A DNA stretch of 64,000 nt from Salegentibacter lacus (GTDB lineage: Bacteria > Bacteroidota > Bacteroidia > Flavobacteriales > Flavobacteriaceae), in assembly GCF_020164555.1 (NCBI RefSeq), contig NZ_JAIQZB010000005.1, forward strand, positions 160,657 through 224,656, written 5' to 3'. The first letter of the stretch is position 1. The number at the start of each line of letters is the position of its first letter. Under the pieces are notes generated by a model. The model was not told the DNA's origin. It ran no database searches and was given only the letters and a program-made list of their open reading frames with translations. A program made the translations under genes and the position numbers. Below are positions 9,140 through 18,423 of the stretch, in pieces.

Positions 9140-9424
9140 ATGAATCAAGAAGAATTTAAAGCAAAAGCAAAACAATCAATAGATGAGGTTTCTGCTAAAA
9201 TTAACGAATTAAAAGCTAAAAGAGAAGCTGCAAAGGAAGATGCAAAAGCGGAATATGATGAAACGCTGCGAGACCTGGAAGCCAAAAAAATTGACCTGGA
9301 AGCTAAATATGAAGATTTAGAAAATGCATCTGAAGAGAAATGGGAAGAAGTAAAACAGGCTTTCTCATCTGCTTCAGATTCTTTTAAAGAGGGATTTGAT
9401 AAATTAAAATCCTTATTCGCTTAA
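9140..9424 (+). CDS. Small soluble coiled-coil protein
   Basis: This 94-residue protein has no signal peptide. It is highly charged and almost entirely helical, with heptads rich in Ala, Glu and Lys from residue 5 to 85 (for example KAKREAAKEDAKAEYDETL). It resembles small stress-related coiled-coil proteins found near CsbD- or YtxH-type genes in flavobacteria. No enzymatic motif is visible. A terminator follows directly. Confidence 0.7.
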   Translation: MNQEEFKAKAKQSIDEVSAKINELKAKREAAKEDAKAEYDETLRDLEAKKIDLEAKYEDLENASEEKWEEVKQAFSSASDSFKEGFDKLKSLFA

Positions 9425-9430
9425 AATTAT

Positions 9431-9470
9431 AAGCAGGCTTCAACTTAAAATGTTTAATCCTGCTTTTTTA
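9431..9470 (+). terminator. Intrinsic terminator after the coiled-coil gene
   Basis: AAGCAGG (9431-9437) pairs with CCTGCTT (9459-9465), followed by a T run. The loop is long (21 bases), so strength is moderate. Confidence 0.55.
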
Positions 9471-9483
9471 TTAATTCCAAAAA

Positions 9484-10287
9484 ATGAAAAAAAAGCTATT
9501 TACTTTTCTATTCTTTGTTTGTGCTATTGGCTCACAGCAAAAATTATTTTCCCAGGTATTGCATACAGAGAATTTTAATGTAGTAATAGATACAGCACAA
9601 ATTGTAAAAGGGAACTTCACGCCAAGTTTTAGATTTAGAAATTTAAAGGAAGAATTTCTTGAAATAGAAAATACGGCAGATATTTCAATTCGAATAAAAA
9701 ATCATGCCTTTACTATCGCCAATAAAATTGAATACAGCTTTTTTGGTGATAAAAGCCTAATGAGTGGTGGTTTTTTATATTTAGAATATATGAATCTGCA
9801 AAGCAAAAAGATAGCATTGGAACCTTTTTACCAGATGCATTGGAATGAAGTAAGAGGACTGGATAGAAAATATGCAGCTGGCTTAAACTTAAGATGGCGA
9901 GCCATTGTAAAAGAACAGACTGCTTTGTTTTTTGGTATTGGTAGTTTATACGAATTTGAGCGTTGGGACTACTCCGGTGTAAAAGATAAGCTCTTGCCGC
10001 TAAACTTATCTCCCATTGAAGTAAATAAGGTACGAGGTAATTCTTATATAAGTTTAAAACAAAATCTCGGTGATTTATTCGATCTGGATATTAGCGGCTA
10101 TTACCAACCTACCTATTCTTCGCCATTCAAAAATTATAGGCTGGCAAGTAGTTTTGAACTAACCTACAATTTTACACAATATTTAGGATTAAGATTTCTA
10201 TATCAAAATATCTATGATTCATCACCAATAGTGCCTATTGATAATTTATTTCATGATGTTAACTTTGGAGTAACCATCTCCTTTTAA
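9484..10287 (+). CDS. DUF481-like outer-membrane protein
   Basis: This 267-residue protein has a signal peptide ending KLFSQ followed by a barrel-like series of amphipathic strands (FFGDKSLMSGGFLYLEYMN, AGLNLRWRAI, FGIGSLYEFERW) and a C-terminal strand ending in F (NFGVTISF), as expected for BamA-inserted outer-membrane barrels. The pattern fits the DUF481 / DUF3078-like group. Substrate and role are unknown. It starts 60 bases after the preceding gene behind a terminator, so it may have its own promoter. Confidence 0.65.
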   Translation: MKKKLFTFLFFVCAIGSQQKLFSQVLHTENFNVVIDTAQIVKGNFTPSFRFRNLKEEFLEIENTADISIRIKNHAFTIANKIEYSFFGDKSLMSGGFLYLEYMNLQSKKIALEPFYQMHWNEVRGLDRKYAAGLNLRWRAIVKEQTALFFGIGSLYEFERWDYSGVKDKLLPLNLSPIEVNKVRGNSYISLKQNLGDLFDLDISGYYQPTYSSPFKNYRLASSFELTYNFTQYLGLRFLYQNIYDSSPIVPIDNLFHDVNFGVTISF

Positions 10288-10379
10288 GCCATCTGAATCA
10301 GGTTTATATTTTTTTATACTACTTATAGAATATTATTTTTAGCTAGAATTACCAATTTAATTCTTAATAAAAGTTTGTT

Positions 10380-11504
10380 CTATTTTTTAATAGCTGCTTG
10401 TTTTTTGTTTCTTCTACCGTACCAAATAAGAAAACCAGTAACGGGTAGTGCGGCCACAAACAGGCTGGCAAAAAAAGCGATAATCTTACCGGTAATCCCA
10501 AAATATTGCCCGGTGTGTAAACCATACGTCATTTCCTGTAATTTCATCCCGGCACTTTTGCTGGAGTACTCGTGATCTTCTAGTAATGCCCCGGTTTTAG
10601 GATGAAAATAGAAATTTGACTGATGGTCATAATCCAGCGCATCAGGATAGGAACCCGTGGTTATTGGCGCGCTTCCACCCTGCTCCCAAACAAAGAACAT
10701 TTCATCTTCAGGCTTTAGTTTTAAGGTTCTAGCTAAAGCAATATCCATAGCATTTTCAGAATATTCGGCCTCTTCAAACTGAATATTCAATTCATCTTTC
10801 GGCTTTTCCTGCCAAAAGTTTGCCAGATCATACAGGCCGTGATTCATCCATTCATAAGAAAAACTAAGTCCTGTAATGGCAACAAACAAGGCAATTAATG
10901 AAATATACAATCCGGTTACGCTATGCCAGTCATAATTAACGCGCCGCCACTTTGCATTCCATTTAATTTGAAGTTTTTTATTAAGGTTTTTTTGTTTTTT
11001 TGGCCACCAGAGTATTATTCCTGAAATAAGCATAAAAACAAAAATGAGCGTGGAGATCCCAACCACCTGTTTTCCTATTTTCTCCGGAAGCCAGAGATGC
11101 ATATGCAAATCTTCCACGATAAGAAAAAAGTCATTTTCAAGATTTTCTTTCTGAAGAAATTCAGCAGAATAAGGATTAAAATAAATATGATGCGGCACTT
11201 CGTCTATTAGTGTATACACAAAAGCAGACCTATCCCTGCCCTGGTAAACTACCATTCCCGGTTGGGCTTCAGGGTAAAGACTTTTAGTTCTATTTTGAAG
11301 ACTGGAAGGTGCAACATATGCTGAAGCTTCAGGAGTTACTTTTCGGTAATCCCTGGTGATATCTTTAATTTCATCGTGAAAAACAAAGATGCAACCAGTA
11401 ACAGCCACTATAAAAACAATAAGACCGGAACCAAGTCCCAGCCATAAATGAAGTTTAGCAATAAACTTCTTAGAGCTTTTATTTTTTGCTTTTTTATTCT
11501 TCAT
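10380..11504 (-). CDS. PepSY-associated TM-helix protein (siderophore-iron reductase type)
   Basis: This 374-residue inner-membrane protein has four membrane segments (about 22-45, 142-165, 195-217 and 337-362) with PepSY-like periplasmic portions between them, the layout of the PepSY_TM family (PF03929). The first helix segment HLWLGLGSGLIVFIVAVTGCIFVFHDE is characteristic. Family members such as PiuB/FsrB-like proteins are linked to release of iron from imported siderophores. It lies downstream of a TonB siderophore receptor on the same strand, which supports this. A terminator separates the two genes, so co-transcription may be partial. Confidence 0.85.
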   Translation of the reverse strand: MKNKKAKNKSSKKFIAKLHLWLGLGSGLIVFIVAVTGCIFVFHDEIKDITRDYRKVTPEASAYVAPSSLQNRTKSLYPEAQPGMVVYQGRDRSAFVYTLIDEVPHHIYFNPYSAEFLQKENLENDFFLIVEDLHMHLWLPEKIGKQVVGISTLIFVFMLISGIILWWPKKQKNLNKKLQIKWNAKWRRVNYDWHSVTGLYISLIALFVAITGLSFSYEWMNHGLYDLANFWQEKPKDELNIQFEEAEYSENAMDIALARTLKLKPEDEMFFVWEQGGSAPITTGSYPDALDYDHQSNFYFHPKTGALLEDHEYSSKSAGMKLQEMTYGLHTGQYFGITGKIIAFFASLFVAALPVTGFLIWYGRRNKKQAAIKK

Positions 11505-11603
11505 AGAAAACTACTTGGGAACAAGCTCAAGAACCATTATTAATTGGAAAATATAATTTGATTTTCGAAGCAGGCTTCCGAGCATTTAATCTCGATTATC
11601 GAG

Positions 11604-11645
11604 AAAAAAGTCACCACCAAAACTCAAAACAATTTTAGTGGTGAC
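11604..11645 (-). terminator. Intrinsic terminator of the TonB receptor gene
   Basis: On the minus strand GTCACCAC pairs with GTGGTGAC (8 base pairs) and is followed by TTTTTT. It lies 20 bases after the receptor's stop codon. Confidence 0.75.
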
Positions 11646-11663
11646 CAAAGAAATTCTATTTAA

Positions 11664-14144
11664 TTAAAAATTATAAGTTAAGCTTGCTGCAAAGTTTCTT
11701 GGTCTTTGCGGATTTATTGTAGACCAACCGGTATAGTATTCTTCATTTGTAAGATTATTTAACTTCAAATTAATCCCAAATTTATCTACATTATAAAACA
11801 AAGAGGCGTTTAGAATAGTATACGATGGTAGCGTGAAAACTCCTGCGGTTTGGCGATTAAAGATCATATTCTCACTGGCATAATTTCCACCAAAACCAAG
11901 TCCGAAACCTTCAAGATTTCCTTGTGCGAAACGATAGCTTGCCCAGAAGTTAGCTAAAGTTTCAGGACCCGCTGACTCCGGTCTTCTTCCAAGAAAATCA
12001 GTTTGATCAGATTCGGTTAATTCGCTATCATTATGACTAAACCCGGCAATTAAATTTAAACCTTCAAAAGGGCTTGCGGTAATACTGGCTTCAAATCCAC
12101 GGCTATATTGTTCGCCATCCTGCACAAGATTAAAAGGATTTTCAGCATCCTGCATTACTATATTAGAAACCTGAATATCGTAATAACTTAAAGTAGCTGA
12201 AAGGTGGTTATTCAGCAAATTAAATTTAGTTCCAACTTCAAATTGCTTTGCTCTTTCCGGATCAAAAACCAGAGTTCTGGTTTCCCCGGTTTCAAGGTTG
12301 GCTACCTGTGTTGGCCCAACATTACTAAAACCATCCATATAATTTGCGAAAAGTGCTACTTTATCTAAAACCGGCTGATAAACCACTCCAAATTTTGGAG
12401 ATAGTGCAGTCTGGCTATTGGTTTCAGTCTCAAACTGGTCTAATCTTAAGCTGGTCATTAAAGCAAGCTGCGGAGTGAAGTTAAGAACGTTAGAAATATA
12501 CGCGCTATAAATATCTTCTTCAGCAATATTGTTATTTCGGTTTACATTTTCTAATAAACCGGCCGTGGCTTCTTTACTAAGAATTCCGCTATCATTATCT
12601 GTAATATAATTTGCCGGCTCGTAAATTCCAAAAACACTTTCGTTTACATTTTGCAAACTTGCATTCCCAATATAGACATCACCATTTTTAACATAACCCG
12701 TATTATTGTCTATCACTCTTCTATTAAAGTAATCCAGGCCAACTACGATACGGTTACGCATTCCTGCAATTTCAAAATCTCCAATGAAATTCTGTTGAAT
12801 ATCAGTACTTAAAGTTGTAGAATTTTGATTGCTTATATAGCGAGTAAAAATAAGTCCTTCATTAAGATTAGTTACTTCTCCCGGTACTTCTTCCCTACCC
12901 TGCTTAAAGCGGGTTGTTTCATATAAATATGAATAATTTCCCAAAGCTTTAGCCGAACCAGTTGAAACCGCTGTTTGTGAAGTCCATTGGTCTGAAAGTT
13001 CATAATTCATTTGTGCCTGTAAACTAAAGGTTGGGTTTTCTACAGTAAGGTCATTGCTGGTGTAAGAATTCTCATGGTTATAGCCCAATTCTTCCAGGTT
13101 AGTAGCTGTAAGTGGTGCTCCCCTATCTACAAATAGCATTAAAGGATTAGTACTTTCAGAATCATAAAACTCAGTGTTTACAAAGAATGAAAGTTTATCA
13201 TTTACCTTATAACTTAACGAAGGCGCTACAAACAGAGACTTATTAAAACCTGCATCCTGGAAGCTATTTTCGGTATGATACGCAGTATTTATCCTTAAAG
13301 CAACGTCGCCGGTTTCATCAAGCGGAGTGTTCACATCGGCAGACACACGGTTAAGTCCGAAGCTTCCTAGGGTATAAGAAATATTTCCACCAAAGTAATT
13401 ATAGGGTTTTTTGGTAGTAATATTTATTAGTCCGCCATAAGAAACCAGGCTACTACCATATAAAGTTCCCGAGGGTCCTTTAATCACTTCAATATTTTCC
13501 ATATTGGCAGGATCCGGGCTTCCGTTAGTTAGAGCCGGTAAACCGTTAACTAAAGTTGGTTGCACGGGAAAACCTCTAAGAGAAAAATATCCTGCACCAT
13601 CATTGCCACGCCCTGTAGATTCCCAAAGTTTGGTAAGTCCCGAAGCATTTTTAACGGCATCGTCAAAATTTGTAACCACTTGCTCCTTTAAAAGTTCGGA
13701 CGTGATATTATTATAAACCTGCGGATTCTCTATCTTTTTAAGTGGCATTTTAGCTACACTTACACTGGTATTTCGGGTGAATCTATTTCCGTTTCCATTT
13801 CCCCTCAATACAACAGTACCCAGTTGCTCTTGCTTCCCTATTAAAATAATAGAAGGAATATTTGTGGTTGTACCTGGCTGTACATTAACCTTTAGATTTT
13901 GGGTTTCATATCCTACATAAGAAACCTGGATGGTATAATTTCCCTCTGGAATATTTTTTAAACTAAATTCTCCCCGGTTATTGGTTTCATCCCCAATTTG
14001 AAGACCTTTAACTTCTATATTTACATTAGACAATGCATTTGCCTCGCTATTTACTACACTACCTTTTATTGCCCCGGTGCTTTGAGCAAAACTAAACTGA
14101 ATAGCAAAAAGAAATAGGATAATGAGGTTCTTTGAAAGCTTCAT
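11664..14144 (-). CDS. TonB-dependent siderophore receptor
   Basis: This 826-residue outer-membrane receptor has a signal peptide ending FAQ, a CarboxypepD_reg-like domain (about 25-105), a plug domain (about 125-240, with LRGFPVQPTLVNG and IEVIKGPSGTLYGSS) and a 22-strand barrel ending NFAASLTYNF. It imports ferric siderophores with energy from TonB-ExbBD. The plug signature SLRGF and the 'SVLYG-like' segment are typical of the siderophore subclass. It is paired with the PepSY gene downstream. A palindromic AT-rich site in its upstream region may make it iron-regulated. Confidence 0.9.
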   Translation of the reverse strand: MKLSKNLIILFLFAIQFSFAQSTGAIKGSVVNSEANALSNVNIEVKGLQIGDETNNRGEFSLKNIPEGNYTIQVSYVGYETQNLKVNVQPGTTTNIPSIILIGKQEQLGTVVLRGNGNGNRFTRNTSVSVAKMPLKKIENPQVYNNITSELLKEQVVTNFDDAVKNASGLTKLWESTGRGNDGAGYFSLRGFPVQPTLVNGLPALTNGSPDPANMENIEVIKGPSGTLYGSSLVSYGGLINITTKKPYNYFGGNISYTLGSFGLNRVSADVNTPLDETGDVALRINTAYHTENSFQDAGFNKSLFVAPSLSYKVNDKLSFFVNTEFYDSESTNPLMLFVDRGAPLTATNLEELGYNHENSYTSNDLTVENPTFSLQAQMNYELSDQWTSQTAVSTGSAKALGNYSYLYETTRFKQGREEVPGEVTNLNEGLIFTRYISNQNSTTLSTDIQQNFIGDFEIAGMRNRIVVGLDYFNRRVIDNNTGYVKNGDVYIGNASLQNVNESVFGIYEPANYITDNDSGILSKEATAGLLENVNRNNNIAEEDIYSAYISNVLNFTPQLALMTSLRLDQFETETNSQTALSPKFGVVYQPVLDKVALFANYMDGFSNVGPTQVANLETGETRTLVFDPERAKQFEVGTKFNLLNNHLSATLSYYDIQVSNIVMQDAENPFNLVQDGEQYSRGFEASITASPFEGLNLIAGFSHNDSELTESDQTDFLGRRPESAGPETLANFWASYRFAQGNLEGFGLGFGGNYASENMIFNRQTAGVFTLPSYTILNASLFYNVDKFGINLKLNNLTNEEYYTGWSTINPQRPRNFAASLTYNF

Positions 14145-14157
14145 TAGTGTTTGTTTT

Positions 14158-14178
14158 TATTTAGATTGATTTTAAATA
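14158..14178 (-). promoter_or_regulatory. Possible iron-regulator operator upstream of the TonB receptor
   Basis: An imperfect palindrome with arms TATTTA and TAAATA spans these bases, directly upstream of the receptor start at 14144. Fur/DtxR-type operators in AT-rich genomes have such form, but AT palindromes are frequent by chance here, so this is tentative. Confidence 0.3.
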
Positions 14179-14351
14179 CCGGGCAAATGTATAAAGCAAT
14201 TTCAATTTTCAAAAGCTTATTTATAATTATTTTAAATAAAAATAATTTCTGAAAGCGCAGAATTTTGGTTGTCAAACATATGGATCACAAAAATTTATAC
14301 TGCTAAAAGCACATTTGATCTTTTCTTAACTACTGCCGCTTACTAATCTTT

Positions 14352-14359
14352 TATATTTG
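14352..14359 (+). promoter_or_regulatory. -7 promoter element (TATATTTG) for the HAD hydrolase gene
   Basis: TATATTTG is an exact match to the Bacteroidetes -7 consensus TAnnTTTG and lies 17 bases before the ATG at 14377. The -33 element is not clear. Confidence 0.55.
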
Positions 14360-14376
14360 CCGCTTAAATTTGCGCT

Positions 14377-15189
14377 ATGATAAAATTGATTGTTACCGAT
14401 ATGGACGGAACTTTGTTGAACGACCAGCACGAGATTCACCCAGACTTTTGGGAAATAGAAGAATTATTAAACAATAAAGGAATTATGTTCGCTGTGGCCA
14501 GTGGCCGTCAGTTTTACAATCTAGAGAGCAAATTTGACCGAATTAAAGATCGAATGATGTTTTTTGCCGAAAATGGTACCCACGTGGTGCATAAAGGAAA
14601 AGATTTGTACGTAAATCCTTTAGATAAAACTGCCGCGATGGATTTTGTAAGAAAGGGCAGGGAACTTTCCGAAACTCATTTAGTGTTGTGTGGAAAAAAT
14701 TCAGCATATATAGAAAGTAAAGACGATAGCTTTTTTAACGAAATCAATAAATTTTACAAGAGAATTGAAAAAGTTGACGATCTTACTAAAGTAGACGATA
14801 CGATTTTAAAAGTTACTTTCTGTAACTTTAATGGTGTTGAAGAGCATACTTACCCGCATTTTGAAGAACATGCAAATGATTATAAAGTAGCGATAGCGGC
14901 CAATGTATTTATAGATATTACATCTATAAGTGCAAATAAAGGAAATGCCATAAGCGGCATACAGGAAGAATTAAATATTACTTCCGATGAAACTCTTGTT
15001 TTTGGCGATTACCTCAACGACCTGGAAATGATGCAAAACGCGAAATACAGCTACGCGATGAAAAATGCGCATCCCGAAATTATTAAAGCAAGTAAATACC
15101 TAACCACTTTCGATAATAACGAAAATGGAGTCTTAAAAACCATTGAAGAATTAGGCTTGCTTAAAGAAGAATACGCAGTAAAAGGTTAA
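14377..15189 (+). CDS. Cof-type HAD-IIB family phosphatase
   Basis: This 270-residue cytosolic phosphatase shows all HAD motifs: DMDGTLL near the N-terminus (Asp8 nucleophile and Asp10), SGR near residue 42, a lysine near 189 in SANKG, and GDYLNDLEMM at about 210. The cap between motifs II and III is type IIB. Relatives dephosphorylate sugar phosphates, FMN precursor or PLP, so it could supply the missing riboflavin-phosphate phosphatase, but the substrate is not determinable. Its stop overlaps the convergent VOC gene by 4 bases. Confidence 0.9.
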   Translation: MIKLIVTDMDGTLLNDQHEIHPDFWEIEELLNNKGIMFAVASGRQFYNLESKFDRIKDRMMFFAENGTHVVHKGKDLYVNPLDKTAAMDFVRKGRELSETHLVLCGKNSAYIESKDDSFFNEINKFYKRIEKVDDLTKVDDTILKVTFCNFNGVEEHTYPHFEEHANDYKVAIAANVFIDITSISANKGNAISGIQEELNITSDETLVFGDYLNDLEMMQNAKYSYAMKNAHPEIIKASKYLTTFDNNENGVLKTIEELGLLKEEYAVKG

Positions 15190-15626
15190 ATTTTACTGTC
15201 GTTTACCTCAATCCAATACCCATCGGGATCCTGAAAATAAATTTGCTTGATCCCGTCGGGACGGTTGGTTATAGTATCTTTTTCTCCATTCCAGTTTTCA
15301 AAAGGAATATTTTTAGACTGCAAAAATTCCATAAATTCAGATAATTTATCGGTATTAAAAGCGGTATGCACGCCTTTATTCTTTTCAACCACTTCCTCGC
15401 TTTCAACCAAGTGCAATTGCACCCTATTATTTAGCTGAAACCATTTTATGTGGTCTCCAAGTCCGCCATTAGATATTTGCTCCAAGCCCAGGATATTTCC
15501 GTAGAAATCTACCGAAGTCTTTAAATTTTTCACCCTAATAGTATCGTGATCTTTTCTGAAATTAAAAGCACTATTAGGCGAAGTAGCTGCAAATAAAATA
15601 ATTGTTGGTAGACTGTTATTTTTCAT
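15186..15626 (-). CDS. VOC-family (glyoxalase/bleomycin-resistance-like) protein
   Basis: A single vicinal-oxygen-chelate domain starts at HDTIRVKNLKTSVDFYGNILGLEQ and ends DPDGYWIEVNDSK, with the metal-type residues His (first strand) and Glu (IEV) present. I prefer the Met at 15626, which gives 146 residues; an in-frame Met at 15665 would add 13 residues that look non-conserved. The short N-terminus NNSLPTIILFAATS could be a weak signal sequence. Function could be a lyase, dioxygenase or resistance protein; nothing local decides. Confidence 0.75.
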   Translation of the reverse strand: MKNNSLPTIILFAATSPNSAFNFRKDHDTIRVKNLKTSVDFYGNILGLEQISNGGLGDHIKWFQLNNRVQLHLVESEEVVEKNKGVHTAFNTDKLSEFMEFLQSKNIPFENWNGEKDTITNRPDGIKQIYFQDPDGYWIEVNDSKI

Positions 15627-15772
15627 AATGATGATTTTTTCTTCAAAATAGTAATTAAACCCCACTTTTTTGCAAATTAAGAATTAGCTTAAATAAATAT
15701 CTAAAATTTACGTAAATTTAGTTTGATTAAATTTCTGATTATCAGATCATAAAACCAAAAAAATTAATAATC

Positions 15773-16173
15773 ATGAAATATTTCCTTTACCTAATGGCTT
15801 TCCTGAGCTTTCCGGTATTTACCCAGAACACCCGACAACCAGAAGATTATACTATTGACTTACTGGGAAGCTTTCCGTGAGGCGCTTTATGAGGAAATGG
15901 GTGACCCGGTAAAAGATTCCATCGCACTTTATAATAAATCACCGCTTTTCACGCTGACCAGGTTAAATCCTGTAATGGTTTTACAAGGCGCTAACGATCC
16001 CAGGGTGCTCCAGGTAGAATCTGATGAAATTGCAGCAGCTTTAAAAGAAAATGATGTACCGGTAGAATATATTGTTTTTGAAGATGAAGGCCACGGATTT
16101 ATTAAAAAAGAAAATAAAAGGTTACAGGCAAATTAGGGAATGCCTGGATAAATACTTAAAAGAAGAAGACTAA
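15773..16173 (+). pseudogene. Remnant of a secreted S9 prolyl-oligopeptidase-type peptidase
   Basis: The stretch opens with a signal peptide (MKYFLYLMAFLSFPVFTQ, then a few residues to a stop near 15880). It continues in another frame (15855-16136) with the C-terminal catalytic region: YWEAFREALYEEMGDP, VLQGANDPRVLQVESDEI (catalytic Asp) and FEDEGHGFIKKENK (catalytic His). A further frame shift near 16115 leads into RQIRECLDKYLKEED and the natural stop. The propeller and the serine motif GGSYGG are gone. So a gene of about 2 kb has lost most of its interior and gained frameshifts. It cannot code for an active peptidase. Confidence 0.8.
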
Positions 16174-16272
16174 AATCTGCAAATATTGTAGGTAAACTCC
16201 AAAACTCGGGTTAAACATTTAGTACCGATTTCAAAAAGCCTTATCTTGGTCTTGCAATCGCAATAACTGACT

Positions 16273-18138
16273 ATGCTGTATATTTTACATCATCCTGATG
16301 ATAGGGAAAAAGTGGAAGAAGACATTTTTCCGCTATTAGAAAATACCGAAAAACAAACCATAGATTATCCCCACACCGAATTCGAAGCTGGAGAGGATGA
16401 TATTATAGTTACTTATTTAAGCGATGAGTTTTTAAGGGAATTTTTACCGAGAGCTGCAAAAAAGAACCAGAAAGTTGGTATTCTTCCACACCCCGAAAAC
16501 ACTTATACTACAAAGGGTTTGGGAATTGCCAATGATCCTGAGGAAGTATTAGAAGAAATTCTTGAGAATAAGGAAGCGCATAAGCTGGATATGCTCTATT
16601 GTAATGATATTCCTATATTCCAATCGGTTAATATAGGAAACGTTTTTATTTTCACTGAAGATCATCAGAATAACAATTTCGTTCGGGAAGTTTATTCTTT
16701 CTTCAAAAATATCAGGCATCTATCTTCTCTTTCTCATCACTCGTATGAAATAAGTTCAGAAGATGAAAAAATAATTCATACTTCGGCCCTGGGGATAATT
16801 GTAGTAGAACATGCACTAAGCTCTGTTGTTGCTAGAAGGCTAGTCTCAGATAGCTCTTTGAACGACGGAATGTTTACTGCACTTATTATTTCGCCTACCA
16901 ATTTATTACAATTAATATGGTTTTTATTGCGCAGCTTACTTCCAGGCGGAAAACAATTAGATAAAACTCCCTCTTTTATTGGAAGAATAAAAATAGCCAA
17001 CCTAAACATCAAAAATTCTTCTGAAATAGAATTTACGATAGATGGAGAAAAAGAACAAGCTAAGGAAATATCGCTTAGAGTAGAACCCGAATCTCTTTAC
17101 CTCGCACAAGCCAGTAAGTATTGCACAGAAAAAGAAGAAGCTAATTTAAAAAAGAGCAACAAAACAGAAACTCTACCCATAGGCGAAAAGCGCAGAGAAT
17201 TAACCAAACGTAAGCTACCTATTCTTCCCAGGGCTACTACCGAGGAATTTCAGGAATTATTTAAAGTATTGCGGGAAAATTCTAAAACCAGTTCCATGTA
17301 TGTGGTGATGATGATCCTTTCAACACTCATTGCCACTTTCGGACTTTTCGCAGATTCTTCTCCAGTAATTATTGGAGCTATGATTCTGGCGCCTATTATT
17401 TCTCCTATCGTTTCTTTTGCTATGGGTATGGTGCGTTACGATACCAATATGCTTAAGAGGGGGATTATTACCATTCTCATTGGTACAGGTGTTTCCTTAA
17501 TGTTCTCAGCCGGAGTTAGTCTAATTATCCCCATAAAACTGATCACTTCTGAAATTGATGCGCGCCTATCTCCCACTCTTTTAGATATGGGAATTGCAGT
17601 AGCATCTGGTGTGGCCGCGGCTTATGCCCACGCCAAAGAAGGAATCGCAAAAAGTCTCGCGGGAGTTGCCATTGCGGTTGCCCTGGTGCCACCATTGGCC
17701 GTTGCCGGAATTGGAATTGGCTGGTGGGACTGGCAGGTATTTTCGGGAGCCTTTTTACTGTATTTAACCAACCTTGCCGGAATTATCATGTTTGCCGGAA
17801 TTACGTTTCTTATCCTCGGTTTTGCGCCTTTTAAACGTGCAAAACTCGGTTTGGTTTACACCTTAATTTTAATTGGAATGGTCATGGTGCCTCTTTCTCT
17901 CTCTTTTAATCGAATTAAAAAAGAAGCCAGTATTACCCGGGAGTTAGAAGGTTCTACCATCAACGAATTGGTTATTAGAGACGTAAAGGTAAGATTTGGA
18001 GATCCTTTGCGTGTTTCCCTTACACTTGTTGGGCCGGAAAATCTTGGAGGAGATGAACTTAGGGAAATTAAAGAAAAACTAGAAAAGGATATTGGAGAAC
18101 CTATTCAGTTAGAAGTAATTTCTGCTCGTGGCTTTTAA
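16273..18138 (+). CDS. DUF389 membrane protein with N-terminal diacylglycerol-kinase-like domain
   Basis: This 621-residue protein has two parts. Residues ~1-285 contain an NAD/diacylglycerol-kinase-like fold pattern (an SSLNDGMFTALIISPTNLLQL segment followed by EIEFTIDGE, the 'DGE' seen in lipid kinases). Residues ~320-530 form six or seven membrane helices of the DUF389 (TIGR00341) type, starting at MYVVMMILSTLIATFGLFAD. The C-terminal ~80 residues are soluble. DUF389 function is unknown. The lipid-kinase-like part lacks the glycine-rich GGDGT motif, so it may bind rather than phosphorylate. It stands alone between a pseudogene and a non-coding gap. Confidence 0.8.
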   Translation: MLYILHHPDDREKVEEDIFPLLENTEKQTIDYPHTEFEAGEDDIIVTYLSDEFLREFLPRAAKKNQKVGILPHPENTYTTKGLGIANDPEEVLEEILENKEAHKLDMLYCNDIPIFQSVNIGNVFIFTEDHQNNNFVREVYSFFKNIRHLSSLSHHSYEISSEDEKIIHTSALGIIVVEHALSSVVARRLVSDSSLNDGMFTALIISPTNLLQLIWFLLRSLLPGGKQLDKTPSFIGRIKIANLNIKNSSEIEFTIDGEKEQAKEISLRVEPESLYLAQASKYCTEKEEANLKKSNKTETLPIGEKRRELTKRKLPILPRATTEEFQELFKVLRENSKTSSMYVVMMILSTLIATFGLFADSSPVIIGAMILAPIISPIVSFAMGMVRYDTNMLKRGIITILIGTGVSLMFSAGVSLIIPIKLITSEIDARLSPTLLDMGIAVASGVAAAYAHAKEGIAKSLAGVAIAVALVPPLAVAGIGIGWWDWQVFSGAFLLYLTNLAGIIMFAGITFLILGFAPFKRAKLGLVYTLILIGMVMVPLSLSFNRIKKEASITRELEGSTINELVIRDVKVRFGDPLRVSLTLVGPENLGGDELREIKEKLEKDIGEPIQLEVISARGF

Positions 18139-18423
18139 GATGTGTGGAATATAGCAACACTTTTGTAGCTTAATTCCCATTTATTCGAATCCAATTTAAA
18201 ACTCATCTATTTTTTAAATCTCATTTTCTTAAAAGAGAGCAAATCCAGCAAGGTGATAAATTACTGTTTATAAGCTATTTGATGAGTTTTTATTTTTTAC
18301 AAATTTCATCGAAAATGAGAATCATATAAAAATTTAGAACTTTCTAAGGTTGGCCGCAGTTGGCGCAAAAGTTGAATAATTCTGGCTGGAAGAAAAAAAT
18401 TCCATCAAAAAACAGTCAGAAAT
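18139..18423. other. Non-coding gap before the MORN-like gene
   Basis: No gene is visible in 285 bases. The sequence is AT-rich. An inverted pair AAAACTCATC near 18198 and GATGAGTTTT near 18281 (followed by T-rich sequence) could act as a weak long-loop terminator for the DUF389 gene. Confidence 0.4.

Noticed and set aside
10375..10575. 66-codon frame on the plus strand inside the PepSY gene
   Set aside because: It lies wholly antisense to a well-supported gene and has no family features.
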